NCBI RefSeq assembly: GCF_006716565.1
Contig: NZ_VFPG01000001.1
Span: 5,642,001-5,706,000 of the forward strand
From: Nocardia bhagyanarayanae
GTDB taxonomy: Bacteria; Actinomycetota; Actinomycetes; Mycobacteriales; Mycobacteriaceae
DNA length: 64,000 bases
Reading direction: 5' to 3'
Part shown: piece by piece, positions 49,991 through 59,203 of the stretch
Numbering within the stretch: position 1 is the stretch's first letter
Layout: every line of letters starts with the position of its first letter
The notes under the pieces: model-generated
Told to the model about the DNA's origin: nothing
Seen by the model: only the letters and a program-made list of their open reading frames with translations
Databases searched by the model: none
Program-made: the position numbers and the translations under genes

Positions 49991-50740
49991 TCAGACGGGC
50001 TGGCCGATCGGACGGATCGTCACCGTGTTGAGGTCGACGCCTGCCGGTTGGTCGAGCGCGAAGCCGATCGCCTCGGCCACCGGCTCCGGGCTCATCGCGA
50101 TGGGGGGAGCCTGGCCGTGCCAGAACGCGGTGTCGATCATGCCTGGGTTCACGACCGTGACTCCGATGCCGCGGGTCGTGGCGTGCAGGCGGAGGTTCTC
50201 GGCGAAGCCGACCACTGCCCACTTCGTGGCGGAGTAGAGGTTGCCCGGGCTGTTCTTGATTCCGGCCACGCTGCCGATGAGCACCAGCCGGCCGCGGGAC
50301 TGCTCGAGGTGGGGCAGGGTCGCCTTGGCCAGCAGAGCCGGGCCGAGCACGTTGGCGAGCACCATCGGCGCCCACAGCTGCGGATCGCCGCCGTCGATGA
50401 CGCCGGCACCGCCCGTCCGGAAGTGATCCGCGGACGCGCCGCCCGCGTTGGCGACTGCCGCGTCGAGCGACCCGAAGCGCTCCACCGTACTGGTGACCGC
50501 GGTGTTCGTGGAGTCCCAATCGGCGGCATCTGCTACCAGGCCGAGGACGCGGTCGGCGTGGCCGACTTCGTCGAGGAAGGCCGCGAGCCGACCAGGGTCG
50601 CGCCCGGTGACGGCGACCCGGTGGCCACGCACGAGCAGGAGCCGAGCGGTCGCGGCGCCGATCCCGCTCGTGCCACCGGTGATCAGGACCGTCTTTCCAG
50701 CGACCGGCGATGCGCCGGAGTCGGTGAGTGAAGTGTTCAT
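49991..50740 (-). CDS. Short-chain dehydrogenase/reductase
   Basis: A 249-residue classical SDR: cofactor motif LITGGTSGIGAATARLL, AVANAGGAS in place of NNAG, the serine in LVLIGSVAGIKNS, and the YxxxK pair in NLYSATKWAVVGF. The Arg after the glycine motif (TGRDPGR) suggests NADPH. ATG 50740 was chosen; GTG 50749 is possible. Divergent from an XRE/MmyB-type regulator across 101 bases, a pairing common in actinomycetes, which implies control by it. Confidence 0.9.
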   Translation of the reverse strand: MNTSLTDSGASPVAGKTVLITGGTSGIGAATARLLLVRGHRVAVTGRDPGRLAAFLDEVGHADRVLGLVADAADWDSTNTAVTSTVERFGSLDAAVANAGGASADHFRTGGAGVIDGGDPQLWAPMVLANVLGPALLAKATLPHLEQSRGRLVLIGSVAGIKNSPGNLYSATKWAVVGFAENLRLHATTRGIGVTVVNPGMIDTAFWHGQAPPIAMSPEPVAEAIGFALDQPAGVDLNTVTIRPIGQPV

Positions 50741-50841
50741 GGCGTCCACTCTGTGGCGCGGCGCGGACCCGTGACAGTTGCTTGCGAAGGTGGGGACGAC
50801 ATCCCCTGGCGCCGACGACGCCGCCCAGGAAGGCTGTGCCT

Positions 50842-51705
50842 ATGTCGAAGACGAGGTACTCCGAACTCGGTGGCTTCCTGCGTTCGCGACGCGAGCGGAT
50901 CCGCCCCGAGGAGGTCGGGCTCACGCCCGGCCCACGGCGCCGCGTCCCCGGTCTGCGTCGTGACGAGGTCGCCGTTCTGGCCGGCGCCTCGGTGGAGTAC
51001 TACACCGAGCTCGAGCGCGGTGCCGGATCGCAGCCCTCCGACCAGATGCTCGCCGCGCTCGCCCGCGCCCTGCGCCTCAGTCGCGACGAACGCGACCATC
51101 TGTACCGGCTGGCGAACCGCCCGATCCCGCACCAGGGCGGGAAGACGTCACACGTCCACCCCGCGATGCTCGACCTGCTGACACGAATCGACGCGACCCC
51201 GGCGATGGTGAGCACCGACCTGCACACCGTTCTGGTCCAGAACCCGCTCGCCGTCGCGATGCTCGGCGACCTGTCCGCGCACCGCGGCCGCCCGGCGAGC
51301 TTCATCTACCGATGGTTCACCGACACGGCCGCGAGGCAGATCTATCCGCCGGAGGACCTCGCCAGGCAGTCACGCTCGTTCGTTGCCGACCTGCGCGCGG
51401 CAGTCGGGCGACGCAGCCCAGGCGACGCCGAGGCGACCGAGCTGGTGGACGAGCTGCTGCGGCAGTCGCCGGAGTTCCAGGCGCTGTGGGCCGACCAGGA
51501 CGTGGAGGTGCGCAGAGACGAGCGCAAGCGGATCGTCCACCCCACCGTTGGCATGCTCGACCTCAACTGCCTCAGCCTCTTCAGCGAGGACGCCCGCCAG
51601 CGGTTGCTCTGGTTCACCCCACGCGCCGGGACCGACACCGCAGAGAAGCTCGCGCTGCTGACCGTCGTGGGCACCCAGGCGATGCGAGCCGAACCAGTCC
51701 GATGA
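50842..51705 (+). CDS. XRE-family regulator with MmyB-like ligand domain
   Basis: 287 residues. The HTH comes first (LGGFLRSRRERIRPEEVGL, PGLRRDEVAVLAGASVEYYT, ELERG). The MmyB-like domain follows (PAMLDLLTRIDATPAMVSTD, NFIYRWF-like ASFIYRWFTDTAARQIYP, LNCLSLFSEDARQRLLWFTP), a fold known to bind fatty-acid-like ligands in MltR-type regulators. It is divergent from the SDR gene and likely represses it. Confidence 0.92.
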   Translation: MSKTRYSELGGFLRSRRERIRPEEVGLTPGPRRRVPGLRRDEVAVLAGASVEYYTELERGAGSQPSDQMLAALARALRLSRDERDHLYRLANRPIPHQGGKTSHVHPAMLDLLTRIDATPAMVSTDLHTVLVQNPLAVAMLGDLSAHRGRPASFIYRWFTDTAARQIYPPEDLARQSRSFVADLRAAVGRRSPGDAEATELVDELLRQSPEFQALWADQDVEVRRDERKRIVHPTVGMLDLNCLSLFSEDARQRLLWFTPRAGTDTAEKLALLTVVGTQAMRAEPVR

Positions 51706-51768
51706 ACCGAGTTCGAAGGTCGGATTGTGGAGCCAGGCAGCGAAGCCATCGTCCGAAGCCTAGGACGA

Positions 51769-52272
51769 TCAGGCCTCGTGCCCGGGGGATAGATTGAGGA
51801 CCGCGGTGAGACGCAGTGCGGAACGCGCCGAATCGGCGGCGCGTCCCGCGGTCGGTTCCAGGACCACGCCGACGTGATCGCCGAAGTCGTACCTGGCCAC
51901 GATGCGGCCCGTGAACCAGTGCGTCGCCGCGCTCAGGATCGGCAGACCGTGCGGACCCTCTGTCCATTCGCAGCGCGCGAATTTGTCTGTGTTGTCGCCT
52001 GTTTCGCCGCCGAACAACCGCGCGAGCTCCCGGTCCTCCTCGGTCAGCAGGTGCACGGCGAGGTGTTCGGCGTCCGCGGCGACACGGAAGGTGTGGTTGT
52101 TCTCGGACAACCCGACCACGAATCGCGGCGGGTCGATACTCAGCTGCGTGCCGAAGCCGACGAGACATCCCGCGCGGATTCCACACGCGACCGTGGTGAC
52201 CACCCAGATCGGATAGTCCGCCGCGGTGAGTACCGCGTCGAAAGCGTCGCGAACCTCCGAGTCGTTCGGCAC
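51769..52272 (-). CDS. Flavin reductase-like protein
   Basis: 167 residues in a split-barrel flavin-reductase-like pattern: YPIWVVTTVACGIRAGCLVG, SIDPPRFVVGLSENNHTFRV and FAVHLL-like LAVHLLTEEDRELARLFGGE, with HWFTGRIVARYDFGDHVGVV. It may reduce FMN for an oxygenase or bind FMN itself. GTG 52272 lies close behind GGAGAGG and is preferred to ATG 52293. No oxygenase partner is adjacent. Confidence 0.85.
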   Translation of the reverse strand: MPNDSEVRDAFDAVLTAADYPIWVVTTVACGIRAGCLVGFGTQLSIDPPRFVVGLSENNHTFRVAADAEHLAVHLLTEEDRELARLFGGETGDNTDKFARCEWTEGPHGLPILSAATHWFTGRIVARYDFGDHVGVVLEPTAGRAADSARSALRLTAVLNLSPGHEA

Positions 52273-52357
52273 TGCTACCTCTCCTTCGATCACACATCGG
52301 CCGACGGCGCCGCCGAGGAATGTGCTCCGGTCCTCGACGACACCGTAGCGCGCCCGG

Positions 52358-53161
52358 TCACCACCGATCGGGATCGCGCGGCTCGTCGATGCCCTCGGCC
52401 TCGATACGCTCCCTGCGCACCGTGTCGGACACGATCTCCTCGTCGTCGACCTCGTCGACCTCCAGCCGCACCCGTTCCACCGGGACCGAGTCCTTGCGCA
52501 CGGTGACCTCGTCGCGGAACAAGGTCATCTCCTGTTCGTCGTCGCCGATCTCGCCGCGCGCCGACGCCGGATCGGCGATGGGCTCGCGAACCAGACGCGC
52601 TTCGTCGTGCTTGGTCGGCACGGCCACCGTCTCCTCGTCCTCGACCACGTACTTGCGGACGCGCGCCCTGCCCGCCGCCTCGCGATCGGTGCCGATGTTC
52701 AGCCGCTCCTCGGAACGGATCAGCTCGCCGTCGTCGGTGTGCTCCATGCCGGTCCGCCTGTTGCCGTCGATCGCCCGGTCCGCCGCGTTGGGCTGGTTGC
52801 CCATCTGGTTCTCGCCGTAGGGCCTGCCGTAGGTCTTCCATGCCGAGAGGGCCGGGTCGATGTGGTAGTGGTCGAACAGTTCTCGCTCGCTGCGCTGGCT
52901 GATGTTGCCGTCCTCGTCCAGGTACGGCGCGGACTTGACCTCGTCCTTGCCGACCCGCACCTGCAGCGCCGAGCGGTCGCGCCGGTGTTCGGCGCCCGCC
53001 AGCGGCACCAGCGAGTCGCGGCCGAACACGCCGGTCGAGACGGCGATCCAGGTCGGGAAGCCGCTCGCGTTGTCCACATAGATCTTCTTGACCTTGCCGA
53101 CCTTGTCCCCGTCGCGGTCGTAGACGGTGCTGCCGAGTACCGAATCCAGCAGATTACTCAT
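52358..53161 (-). CDS. PRC-barrel and DUF2382 stress-type protein
   Basis: 267 residues. A PRC-barrel domain covers about residues 1-90 (LLDSVLGSTVYDRDGDKVGK, FPTWIAVSTGVFGRDSLVPL). A polar linker follows, and DUF2382 fills about 145-250 (IRSEERLNIGTDREAAGRAR, VEDEETVAVPTKHDEARLVR, EMTLFRDEVTVRKDSVPVER). Such proteins resemble general-stress proteins of deinococci and actinobacteria. ATG 53161 has GAGGAG upstream. Function unknown. Confidence 0.9.
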   Translation of the reverse strand: MSNLLDSVLGSTVYDRDGDKVGKVKKIYVDNASGFPTWIAVSTGVFGRDSLVPLAGAEHRRDRSALQVRVGKDEVKSAPYLDEDGNISQRSERELFDHYHIDPALSAWKTYGRPYGENQMGNQPNAADRAIDGNRRTGMEHTDDGELIRSEERLNIGTDREAAGRARVRKYVVEDEETVAVPTKHDEARLVREPIADPASARGEIGDDEQEMTLFRDEVTVRKDSVPVERVRLEVDEVDDEEIVSDTVRRERIEAEGIDEPRDPDRW

Positions 53162-53428
53162 GGTCTCCTCCTCGATCTTTCCTCCGGACGATCGCGGCGA
53201 CCAGCCGAGTGAACGATTAGCAGGACACCGCGGACCTGCATGATCATCAGTTACACAGCGGCAACTACCCGGTCCCTTCCTGCACAAACAGCGGCCGGTC
53301 GAGCGCCGGAATCCGCGCGGCCAGGGCAGATCGTGCGCGCTCCGCACGGGCGGACCGCGACCCGGCATCGGGGTTTGCGACAATGGTGACTTCGATTGCC
53401 CAGCTCACGAAGGACCCCCGCAGACCCG

Positions 53429-54859
53429 ATGGCCGACAGCAGTATCGATCCCGACGAGCTCGCCACCTGTCTTCGGGTACTCGACCAGGCCGGACAGCTG
53501 GACAAGGAACACCCCGACTCGATCGCGGTGCAGCGCGCGGTCGGGCACATGTTCAAGAAGCTCAAGCAGCGCCGCCGCGTCGAGGCGCGCGACAAGATCT
53601 CGACCGCGGATCGCGCCGTGGTCGCCGCCACCGCCACCGGCTCGCCGAATCGCATCGACGACGAGACCGCGGGCATCCCGCTGACTTCCACGGCCAAAGG
53701 CGCGAGCGCGGGCACGTTGATGCGCGCGCGGCCTTGCTACATCTGCAAGCAGCGCTACACCCGCGTCGACGCCTTCTACCACCAGCTGTGCCCCGAGTGC
53801 GCCGAGAGCAGCCACGCCAAGCGCGACGCGCGCACCGATCTGTCCGGTCGCCGCGCACTGCTCACCGGCGGCCGCGCCAAGATCGGCATGTACATCGCGC
53901 TGCGGCTGCTGCGCGACGGCGCGCACACCACCATCACCACCCGTTTTCCCAACGACGCCATCCGCCGCTTCGCCGCGATGGACGACAGCGCCGACTGGCT
54001 GCACCGGCTGCGCATCGTCGGCATCGACCTGCGCGATCCGGCGCAAGTGGTGGCGCTCGCCGACGACGTCGCCGCGCAGGGCCCGTTGGACATCCTGATC
54101 AACAACGCGGCGCAGACCGTGCGCCGCTCCCCCGGCGCCTACAGCGCGCTGGTGGACGCCGAGTCCGGTCCACTGCCCGCGGGCGAGCTGCCCGATGTGG
54201 TGAGCTTCGGCAAGACCATGCAGGCGCACCCGACCGCGCTCACCGCCTCGCTGGCGCCCACACTCACCGCCGCGGACGTCGCCGAGCTCGCCCTGGTCGC
54301 GGGATCGGCCACCCCCGAACGGATTTCGCGCGGCGTGGCGATCGACGCGGGCGGGCTGGTGCCCGATCTGGCGCACACCAACAGCTGGGTGCAGACCGTC
54401 GGCGAGGTCGATCCCACCGAGCTGCTCGAAGTGCAGCTGTGCAATTCGGTGGCGCCGTTCATCCTGGTATCGCGCCTGCGCCCGGCCATGGCGGCCGCGT
54501 CGGCGCGGCGCAAGTACATCGTGAACGTCTCCGCCATGGAGGGTCAGTTCAGCCGCGGATACAAAGGACCGGGACATCCGCACACCAATATGGCCAAGGC
54601 GGCGCTGAACATGCTGACCCGCACCAGCGCCAAGGAGATGTTCGAGTCGGACTCGATCCTGATGACCGCCGTGGACACCGGCTGGATCACCGACGAGCGC
54701 CCGCACTACACCAAGATCCGCCTGGCCGAGGAAGGCTTCCACGCCCCGCTCGACCTGGTCGACGGCGCCGCCCGCGTCTACGACCCGATTGTGCGCGGCG
54801 AGGACGGCGTCGACCTCTACGGCTGCTTCCTCAAGGACTATCAGCCCTCGCCTTGGTGA
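53429..54859 (+). CDS. SDR-family protein with N-terminal zinc ribbon
   Basis: 476 residues. About 85 N-terminal residues are helical (ATCLRVLDQAGQLDKEHPDS). A zinc ribbon follows with two CxxC pairs (RPCYICKQRYTRVDAFYHQL, CPECAESSHAK). From about 140 on there is a Rossmann fold: ALLTGGRAKIGMYIALRLLR, TTRFPNDAIRRFAAM, LDILINNAAQTVRR, and later IVNVSAMEGQFSRGYKG with NMAKAALNMLTRTSA. The catalytic YxxxK is seen as YKGPGHPHTNMAK, where the usual spacing is stretched. It resembles SDR-like proteins of eukaryotes and actinobacteria with unknown substrates. ATG 53429 is preferred; an upstream TTG adds 11 residues. Confidence 0.82.
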   Translation: MADSSIDPDELATCLRVLDQAGQLDKEHPDSIAVQRAVGHMFKKLKQRRRVEARDKISTADRAVVAATATGSPNRIDDETAGIPLTSTAKGASAGTLMRARPCYICKQRYTRVDAFYHQLCPECAESSHAKRDARTDLSGRRALLTGGRAKIGMYIALRLLRDGAHTTITTRFPNDAIRRFAAMDDSADWLHRLRIVGIDLRDPAQVVALADDVAAQGPLDILINNAAQTVRRSPGAYSALVDAESGPLPAGELPDVVSFGKTMQAHPTALTASLAPTLTAADVAELALVAGSATPERISRGVAIDAGGLVPDLAHTNSWVQTVGEVDPTELLEVQLCNSVAPFILVSRLRPAMAAASARRKYIVNVSAMEGQFSRGYKGPGHPHTNMAKAALNMLTRTSAKEMFESDSILMTAVDTGWITDERPHYTKIRLAEEGFHAPLDLVDGAARVYDPIVRGEDGVDLYGCFLKDYQPSPW

Positions 54860-54929
54860 GCCTCTACCGCCGGGCCGGGTCGGGCGCGCAGAATCGCGGG
54901 TGACACCGGCTACGACGATCGGAGGGCGC

Positions 54930-55724
54930 ATGGCGGATCAGGGTGGATCGCGGCGAAGCGGACTCGGCGCGCTGCTGCGCGACAAGGCGCCGTTCCTGCG
55001 CTGGTCGACGATCCGATTCGCGCTCGGCGGACGGTCCGTACTGCGCACCGGGCAGGTCGGTGACGGCCGCGAGGAGGCCGTTCGGCAGCACGTGCTGCAC
55101 ACCGCGTCGGCGGGCGATCCGGACAGTGTGCTCGCCGCTTTCGACGACTTCGCGCGCAACCGCAGCATCCTGATGAACGTCGGCGACGAGAAAGGCCTGC
55201 TGTTGGACGCCGCGGTCCGGCGGGCGAAGCCGCTGCTCGCGCTGGAGCTCGGCGCCTACTGCGGATACAGCGCGGTGCGGACAGGGCGACTGCTGCCGCC
55301 GAAAGGGCGGCTCGTCTCGGTGGAGGCCAGCGCCGCCAACGCGGCGATCGCGACCGACGTGATCGCGCACGCCGGACTCGCCGATCGCGTCGAGGTGGTG
55401 GTCGGCAAGATCGGCGACGGCGGCACGACCCTGCGCAGGCTGGCCGTCGATCACGGTTTCGCTTCGGGCGCGCTCGATTTCGTCTTCCTGGACCACCTGA
55501 AGACCGCGTACCTGCCCGACCTGCTCGCGCTGCTCGAGGTGCGCTGGCTGCATCCGGGCAGCCTCGTCGTCGCCGACAACGTGAAGATCCCCGGCGCGCC
55601 GGACTACCTGCGCTACATGCGCGAGCACGAGGGCCTGAGCTGGCGGACGGTGGAGCACCGTACCCACGTCGAATACCAATCCCTGCTGCACGATCTCGTC
55701 CTCGAGTCGGAATACCTCGGCTGA
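54930..55724 (+). CDS. Class I SAM-dependent O-methyltransferase (COMT-like)
   Basis: 264 residues. LLALELGAYCGYSAVRTGRL is the SAM-binding motif I, VSVEASAANAAIATDVI motif II, VEVVVGKIGDGGTTLR and LDFVFLDHLKTAYLPDLLAL contain the metal-binding Asp/His of catechol O-methyltransferases, and VVADNVKIPGAPDYL the next. It probably methylates a catechol-type or lipid hydroxyl. GGAGG is directly upstream of ATG 54930. It follows the zinc-ribbon SDR by 70 bases. Confidence 0.9.
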   Translation: MADQGGSRRSGLGALLRDKAPFLRWSTIRFALGGRSVLRTGQVGDGREEAVRQHVLHTASAGDPDSVLAAFDDFARNRSILMNVGDEKGLLLDAAVRRAKPLLALELGAYCGYSAVRTGRLLPPKGRLVSVEASAANAAIATDVIAHAGLADRVEVVVGKIGDGGTTLRRLAVDHGFASGALDFVFLDHLKTAYLPDLLALLEVRWLHPGSLVVADNVKIPGAPDYLRYMREHEGLSWRTVEHRTHVEYQSLLHDLVLESEYLG

Positions 55725-55806
55725 TCGGTTGCCACCCGGGCATTTCGGGGCGAAGTCCGAGGGTTTTCCGTCGGTTTCCCGTGATACGCGTTTCCGGACG
55801 GTCGGT

Positions 55807-56580
55807 TCAGCGGCGGCGCGCGGGGTCGTGCAGGTGCCCGGTGACGAATTCCGCCAGCGCACCGACCTGTTCGTCGAGGTAGAAGTGGCCACCGGGGAAG
55901 GTCGCGCGTTCGAACCCGCCCGAGGTGAACGCCCGCCATTCGTCGACCTGGTCCGGTGTGGCGGTCGGGTCCTCGGTGCTGACCAGTGCGGCGAGATCGC
56001 AAGCCAGCGGCGGGCTCTGCCGGTACTCGTAGGTCTCCACGGCCTGGTAGTCGCTGCGCACCGCGGGCAGCACCAGGTCGGCGAGGCCGGGTTCGGTGCG
56101 CAGCAGCGCGATCGGCGCGGGATCGGCCGCGAGGCGCTCCAAATCCGCGATGAGCGCCTCGTCGGACTCCAGGTGCAGGCGGCCGGGTTCGGCGAGAGAC
56201 GGTGCGGGACGGCCCGAGACGAACAGCGCGGTGAGTTCCTGCCCGCCGTCCTCGAGCCTGCGGGCGGTCTCGTAGGCGAGGGTGGCGCCCATACTGTGCC
56301 CGAACAGCGCGAGACCGGACCGAGGGCCGTGCGTCAGCAACTCCCCGGCGATCAGATCGGCGAGCGCGTGCAGATCCGGAACCGCCGGCTCGGCGAGCCG
56401 ATCCTGCCGACCCGGATACTGCACGGCCAGTACCGCGACGCCGGAACCGATTTCGCGGGCCAGCTCGCGGTAGGCGGTCGCCGAACCGCCGCCCGGCGGG
56501 AAACACACCAGGTAATGGCGCGGCGCCGGGTCGGTGCGCAGGACGCGCAGCCAGTCGGTGGCGGTGATCGTCTCGTCCAC
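55807..56580 (-). CDS. Type II thioesterase
   Basis: 257 residues with the thioesterase fold: HYLVCFPPGGGSATAYRELA, VQYPGRQDRLAEP, LALFGHSMGATLAYETARRL with nucleophilic Ser, and FPGGHFYLDEQVG with His. A matching Asp is in CDLAALVSTEDP. Type II thioesterases release mis-primed acyl groups from PKS or NRPS carriers. No synthase is adjacent; the PKS at the start of the window is the nearest one known here. GTG 56580 begins 40 bases from a divergent gene. Confidence 0.9.
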   Translation of the reverse strand: MDETITATDWLRVLRTDPAPRHYLVCFPPGGGSATAYRELAREIGSGVAVLAVQYPGRQDRLAEPAVPDLHALADLIAGELLTHGPRSGLALFGHSMGATLAYETARRLEDGGQELTALFVSGRPAPSLAEPGRLHLESDEALIADLERLAADPAPIALLRTEPGLADLVLPAVRSDYQAVETYEYRQSPPLACDLAALVSTEDPTATPDQVDEWRAFTSGGFERATFPGGHFYLDEQVGALAEFVTGHLHDPARRR

Positions 56581-56620
56581 GTCGGTCTCCTTCTCCTCCG
56601 GTACCGCTAGTCTCGATCTG

Positions 56621-57967
56621 GTGAACGCGCACGCACGGCTGGTCCACGACTACGAAGCCGGAATCGGAGTCCCCGCTTCCGACATTACGCACTCTCCCGA
56701 TCCTGGCAGCAATCTTGCTGCGACACTGCCGGTATGGTCACTGGCCGCGGGATCGGTGGCCGCCGTGGCTGCCGCGGCCAACCGCTTGCGCGACGCGCAC
56801 GGGCTGGCTCCGGTGCCGCACCGGATCGATCCGGAACGGATCACCGCCGCGTTCTCCAGCGACAGCCTGCTCCGCGCGAACGGCCGCCAGGTATCGATGT
56901 TCGCCGATCTATCCGGATTCTTCCCCACTTTCGACGGGTGGGTGCGCACCCACGCCAACTACCCCCACCACCGAACCCGCCTGCTCGCCGCGCTCGGTCT
57001 ACCGGAGGACGCGCCTCTCGATCTCGCGGTCGCCCACATCGCCATGAGCCGCGCCTCCGACATCGAGGACAATGCCGCGGCGGCGGGAGCGATCGCGGTT
57101 CAGGTGCGCACCGAGGACGAGTGGGCCGCGAGTCCGCAGGCGCACGCCGCGGCGTCCGGCCCGGTCGTCGCCATGGAACCGCGCCAGGACCGCGCGGGAG
57201 CGCAATTCCGTTCCGACGCAACGCCGTTCCAGCCGTTGCGCGGCGTGCGCGTGCTCGACATGACCCGGGTGATCGCCGGGCCGGTCGCCACCAGGACGCT
57301 GGCGCTGCTCGGGGCGGAAGTGCTGCGGGTGGATCCGCCCTGGCTACCCGAGATCCCGTGGCAGTACGCCGACACCTGCCAGGGCAAACACTCCGCGCTC
57401 GTCGACGTGCGCGCCCAGTCGGCGGTGTTCCACGATCTCCTCGCCTCGGCCGACGTACTCGTCAGCGGGTATCGGCCCGGTGCGCTCGAGCACGCCGGCC
57501 TCACCACCGCCGTGCGCCCCGGCCTGGTGCACGGCCGGGTCAGCGCGTGGGGCGAGTCCGGTCCGTGGGGTTCGCGCCGCGGCTTCGACAGCATCGTGCA
57601 GGCCGCCACCGGCATCTCGATCCTCGAGGGCGCGCCCTCGGTGCCGGGCGCCCTGCCCGCGCAGGCCCTCGACCACGCCTCCGGCTATCTGCTCGCCGCG
57701 GGCGTGATCGACGCGCTGGCCGCCCGCACCTACGACGGCATCGGCCGCGACGTGCGAGTCTCCCTGGCGCGCACGGCGTCCTGGTTGCTGACCCACCCGG
57801 CCCGCACCCTGCAGCACGGCCCGGCCACGGCCCCCAACCCCGAGCTGACCGTGCGCCACGGCGCTCTCGTGACCGCCGCGCCCGTCTTGGCGGAGTACCC
57901 CGACTACGCCTGGCCCGCACCGCAATTCGGCGCTGGTGCGCCCGCCTGGCCGGTGCGCACCCGGTAG
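56621..57967 (+). CDS. CaiB/BaiF-family (class III) CoA transferase
   Basis: 448 residues. The N-terminal part has the features of a helical and partner-like segment (LAAGSVAAVAAAANRLRDAH, DLSGFFPTFDGWVRTHANYP). The second half carries LRGVRVLDMTRVIAGPVATR and GAEVLRVDPPWLP, the nucleotide-loop pattern, and AVDVRAQSAVF-like ALVDVRAQSAVFHDLLASAD, followed by SGYRPGALEHAG, all typical of class III CoA transferases. The usual catalytic Asp lies in the VDV/AD region. It moves CoA between carboxylic acids. The 3' end meets the truncated TROVE remnant, but the protein end QFGAGAPAWPVRTR looks native. Confidence 0.87.
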   Translation: MNAHARLVHDYEAGIGVPASDITHSPDPGSNLAATLPVWSLAAGSVAAVAAAANRLRDAHGLAPVPHRIDPERITAAFSSDSLLRANGRQVSMFADLSGFFPTFDGWVRTHANYPHHRTRLLAALGLPEDAPLDLAVAHIAMSRASDIEDNAAAAGAIAVQVRTEDEWAASPQAHAAASGPVVAMEPRQDRAGAQFRSDATPFQPLRGVRVLDMTRVIAGPVATRTLALLGAEVLRVDPPWLPEIPWQYADTCQGKHSALVDVRAQSAVFHDLLASADVLVSGYRPGALEHAGLTTAVRPGLVHGRVSAWGESGPWGSRRGFDSIVQAATGISILEGAPSVPGALPAQALDHASGYLLAAGVIDALAARTYDGIGRDVRVSLARTASWLLTHPARTLQHGPATAPNPELTVRHGALVTAAPVLAEYPDYAWPAPQFGAGAPAWPVRTR

Positions 57968-57974
57968 GCGCACC

Positions 57975-58400
57975 GCGTCGCGGCAGCTGGCGCATCAGCG
58001 TCGTCTGCGGAATTCCGTTGTCCAGCAGCGCCTCTCACACGACGGGCTGGTCGAGCGCGGCGTCGGGCAGCATCTCCCAGGACAACCGGTACGCGCGCAC
58101 CAGATCCGGGATCTCGCGCGCAGGCGCGGCCTGCGCCCGGTGGTAGCCCTCGATGAGCCGCAGCCCGTCCAGGGACGCTTCGCGGCCGCAGATCCAGTCG
58201 AACAGGCGTTTGCGGTCCGCCTCCGCGGTATCCGGGTGCGCGAGCCGCAGCAGGTCGCGGTGCGTCCACCCCTCGCGCTGGCGGTACTTCACCACCTGGA
58301 AGGCGAGGTCGTCGACGGACTTCTCGACGTACCAGTCCGCGACGGCGCGGCGCAGCCTTACGGCCCCAGCCGCGGAACTGCTCGACGTGCCGAAGGTTCG
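57975..58400 (-). pseudogene. TROVE (Ro60/Rsr-like) RNA-binding protein remnant
   Basis: Frames on the minus strand encode [14 protein letters not shown], then after a frameshift (near 58360) [61 protein letters not shown] and [20 protein letters not shown] replaces the expected Trp (TGG) and is followed by EALLDNGIPQTTLMRQLPR in the same frame. This is a middle piece of a TROVE-domain protein, which binds structured RNAs such as Y RNA. Its 5' end is joined to the MFS remnant and its 3' end to the CoA transferase end. It is not functional. Confidence 0.82.
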
Positions 58401-59203
58401 CTATCGCTGTGTGACGGGGTCTCGCCGCCAAGGCGGTGGTGATCAGCGCCAGCGTCGCAACCGACACGATGGCGATGTTGAGGGCAGTCCCGGCGACCTG
58501 CAGACCCCACAGGTCCGCGGCGAGGCCTTGGCCGATGACCGGTACGGAGGTGGCCAGATAGGCGACGACGAAGTAGGCCGAGACCACTTCCGCTCGGCGG
58601 GTGTCGTCGACCGAGGCGAGCAGAGTGGCGAAGCCTTTGCTGAACGACAGGCCCTGGCCGATGCCGCACAGCGTGGCACCCATGACCATCAGAGCGCACT
58701 GCTGGACGGTCAGCGCGGCGATCAGGACCAGCCCGCCAGTGGCCAGCAAGGCACAGCCGATGACGATCGCGACCGCGTTCGACAGCGGACGGCCCAGGAT
58801 CTGCGCCACGGCCGAGACCAGGAACAAGATAGCGATGACCAGTGCCCCGATAGCAGGCAAGCGATCATCAACTGCCAGATCGGCCCGGCGGTCAGGAACA
58901 CCACAGCGCCGCTGGAAGCGATCGCGATACCAGCCAGCAGCAGCGGGCGGCGACCGAATTCGTCGGACCACCGCCCGAACACGAGCAGCGCCGCGATCAC
59001 GCCCAGAGCGTAGGCGGCGAAGATCGTCGTGGTAGTCAGGGTTCGAAGCCCATGCGATCGGCGTACAGGCCATATAGCGGCGTGGGCATAGTGGCGCCGG
59101 CCATGACGACCGTGAACGCGAAAACGGTGACCACGAAGGGAACGAGGCCTGCTCTCCGCCGCATCGGGGCGGCGGATGTGGCGGCTTCGGCGGTCAGGGT
59201 CAT
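58396..59203 (-). pseudogene. MFS transporter remnant with frameshifts, fused to the TROVE remnant
   Basis: ATG 59203 (sharing a base with the upstream stop, TGATG) opens MTLTAEAATSAAPMRRRAGL and FVVTVFAFTVVMAGATMPTP. A frame change near 59040 leads to TTTIFAAYALGVIAALLVFG and the motif-A loop GRWSDEFGRRP. A second one near 58862 leads to LPAIGALVIAILFLVSAVAQ and further helices. The frame then runs straight into TROVE residues after [10 protein letters not shown]. The transporter is therefore damaged twice and lacks its normal C-terminus. Substrate class cannot be told. Confidence 0.8.

Noticed and set aside
57904..59073. A 389-codon frame taken as one intact protein
   Set aside because: It is a chimera of out-of-frame CoA-transferase antisense, TROVE and MFS segments; the homologous residues switch frames several times.
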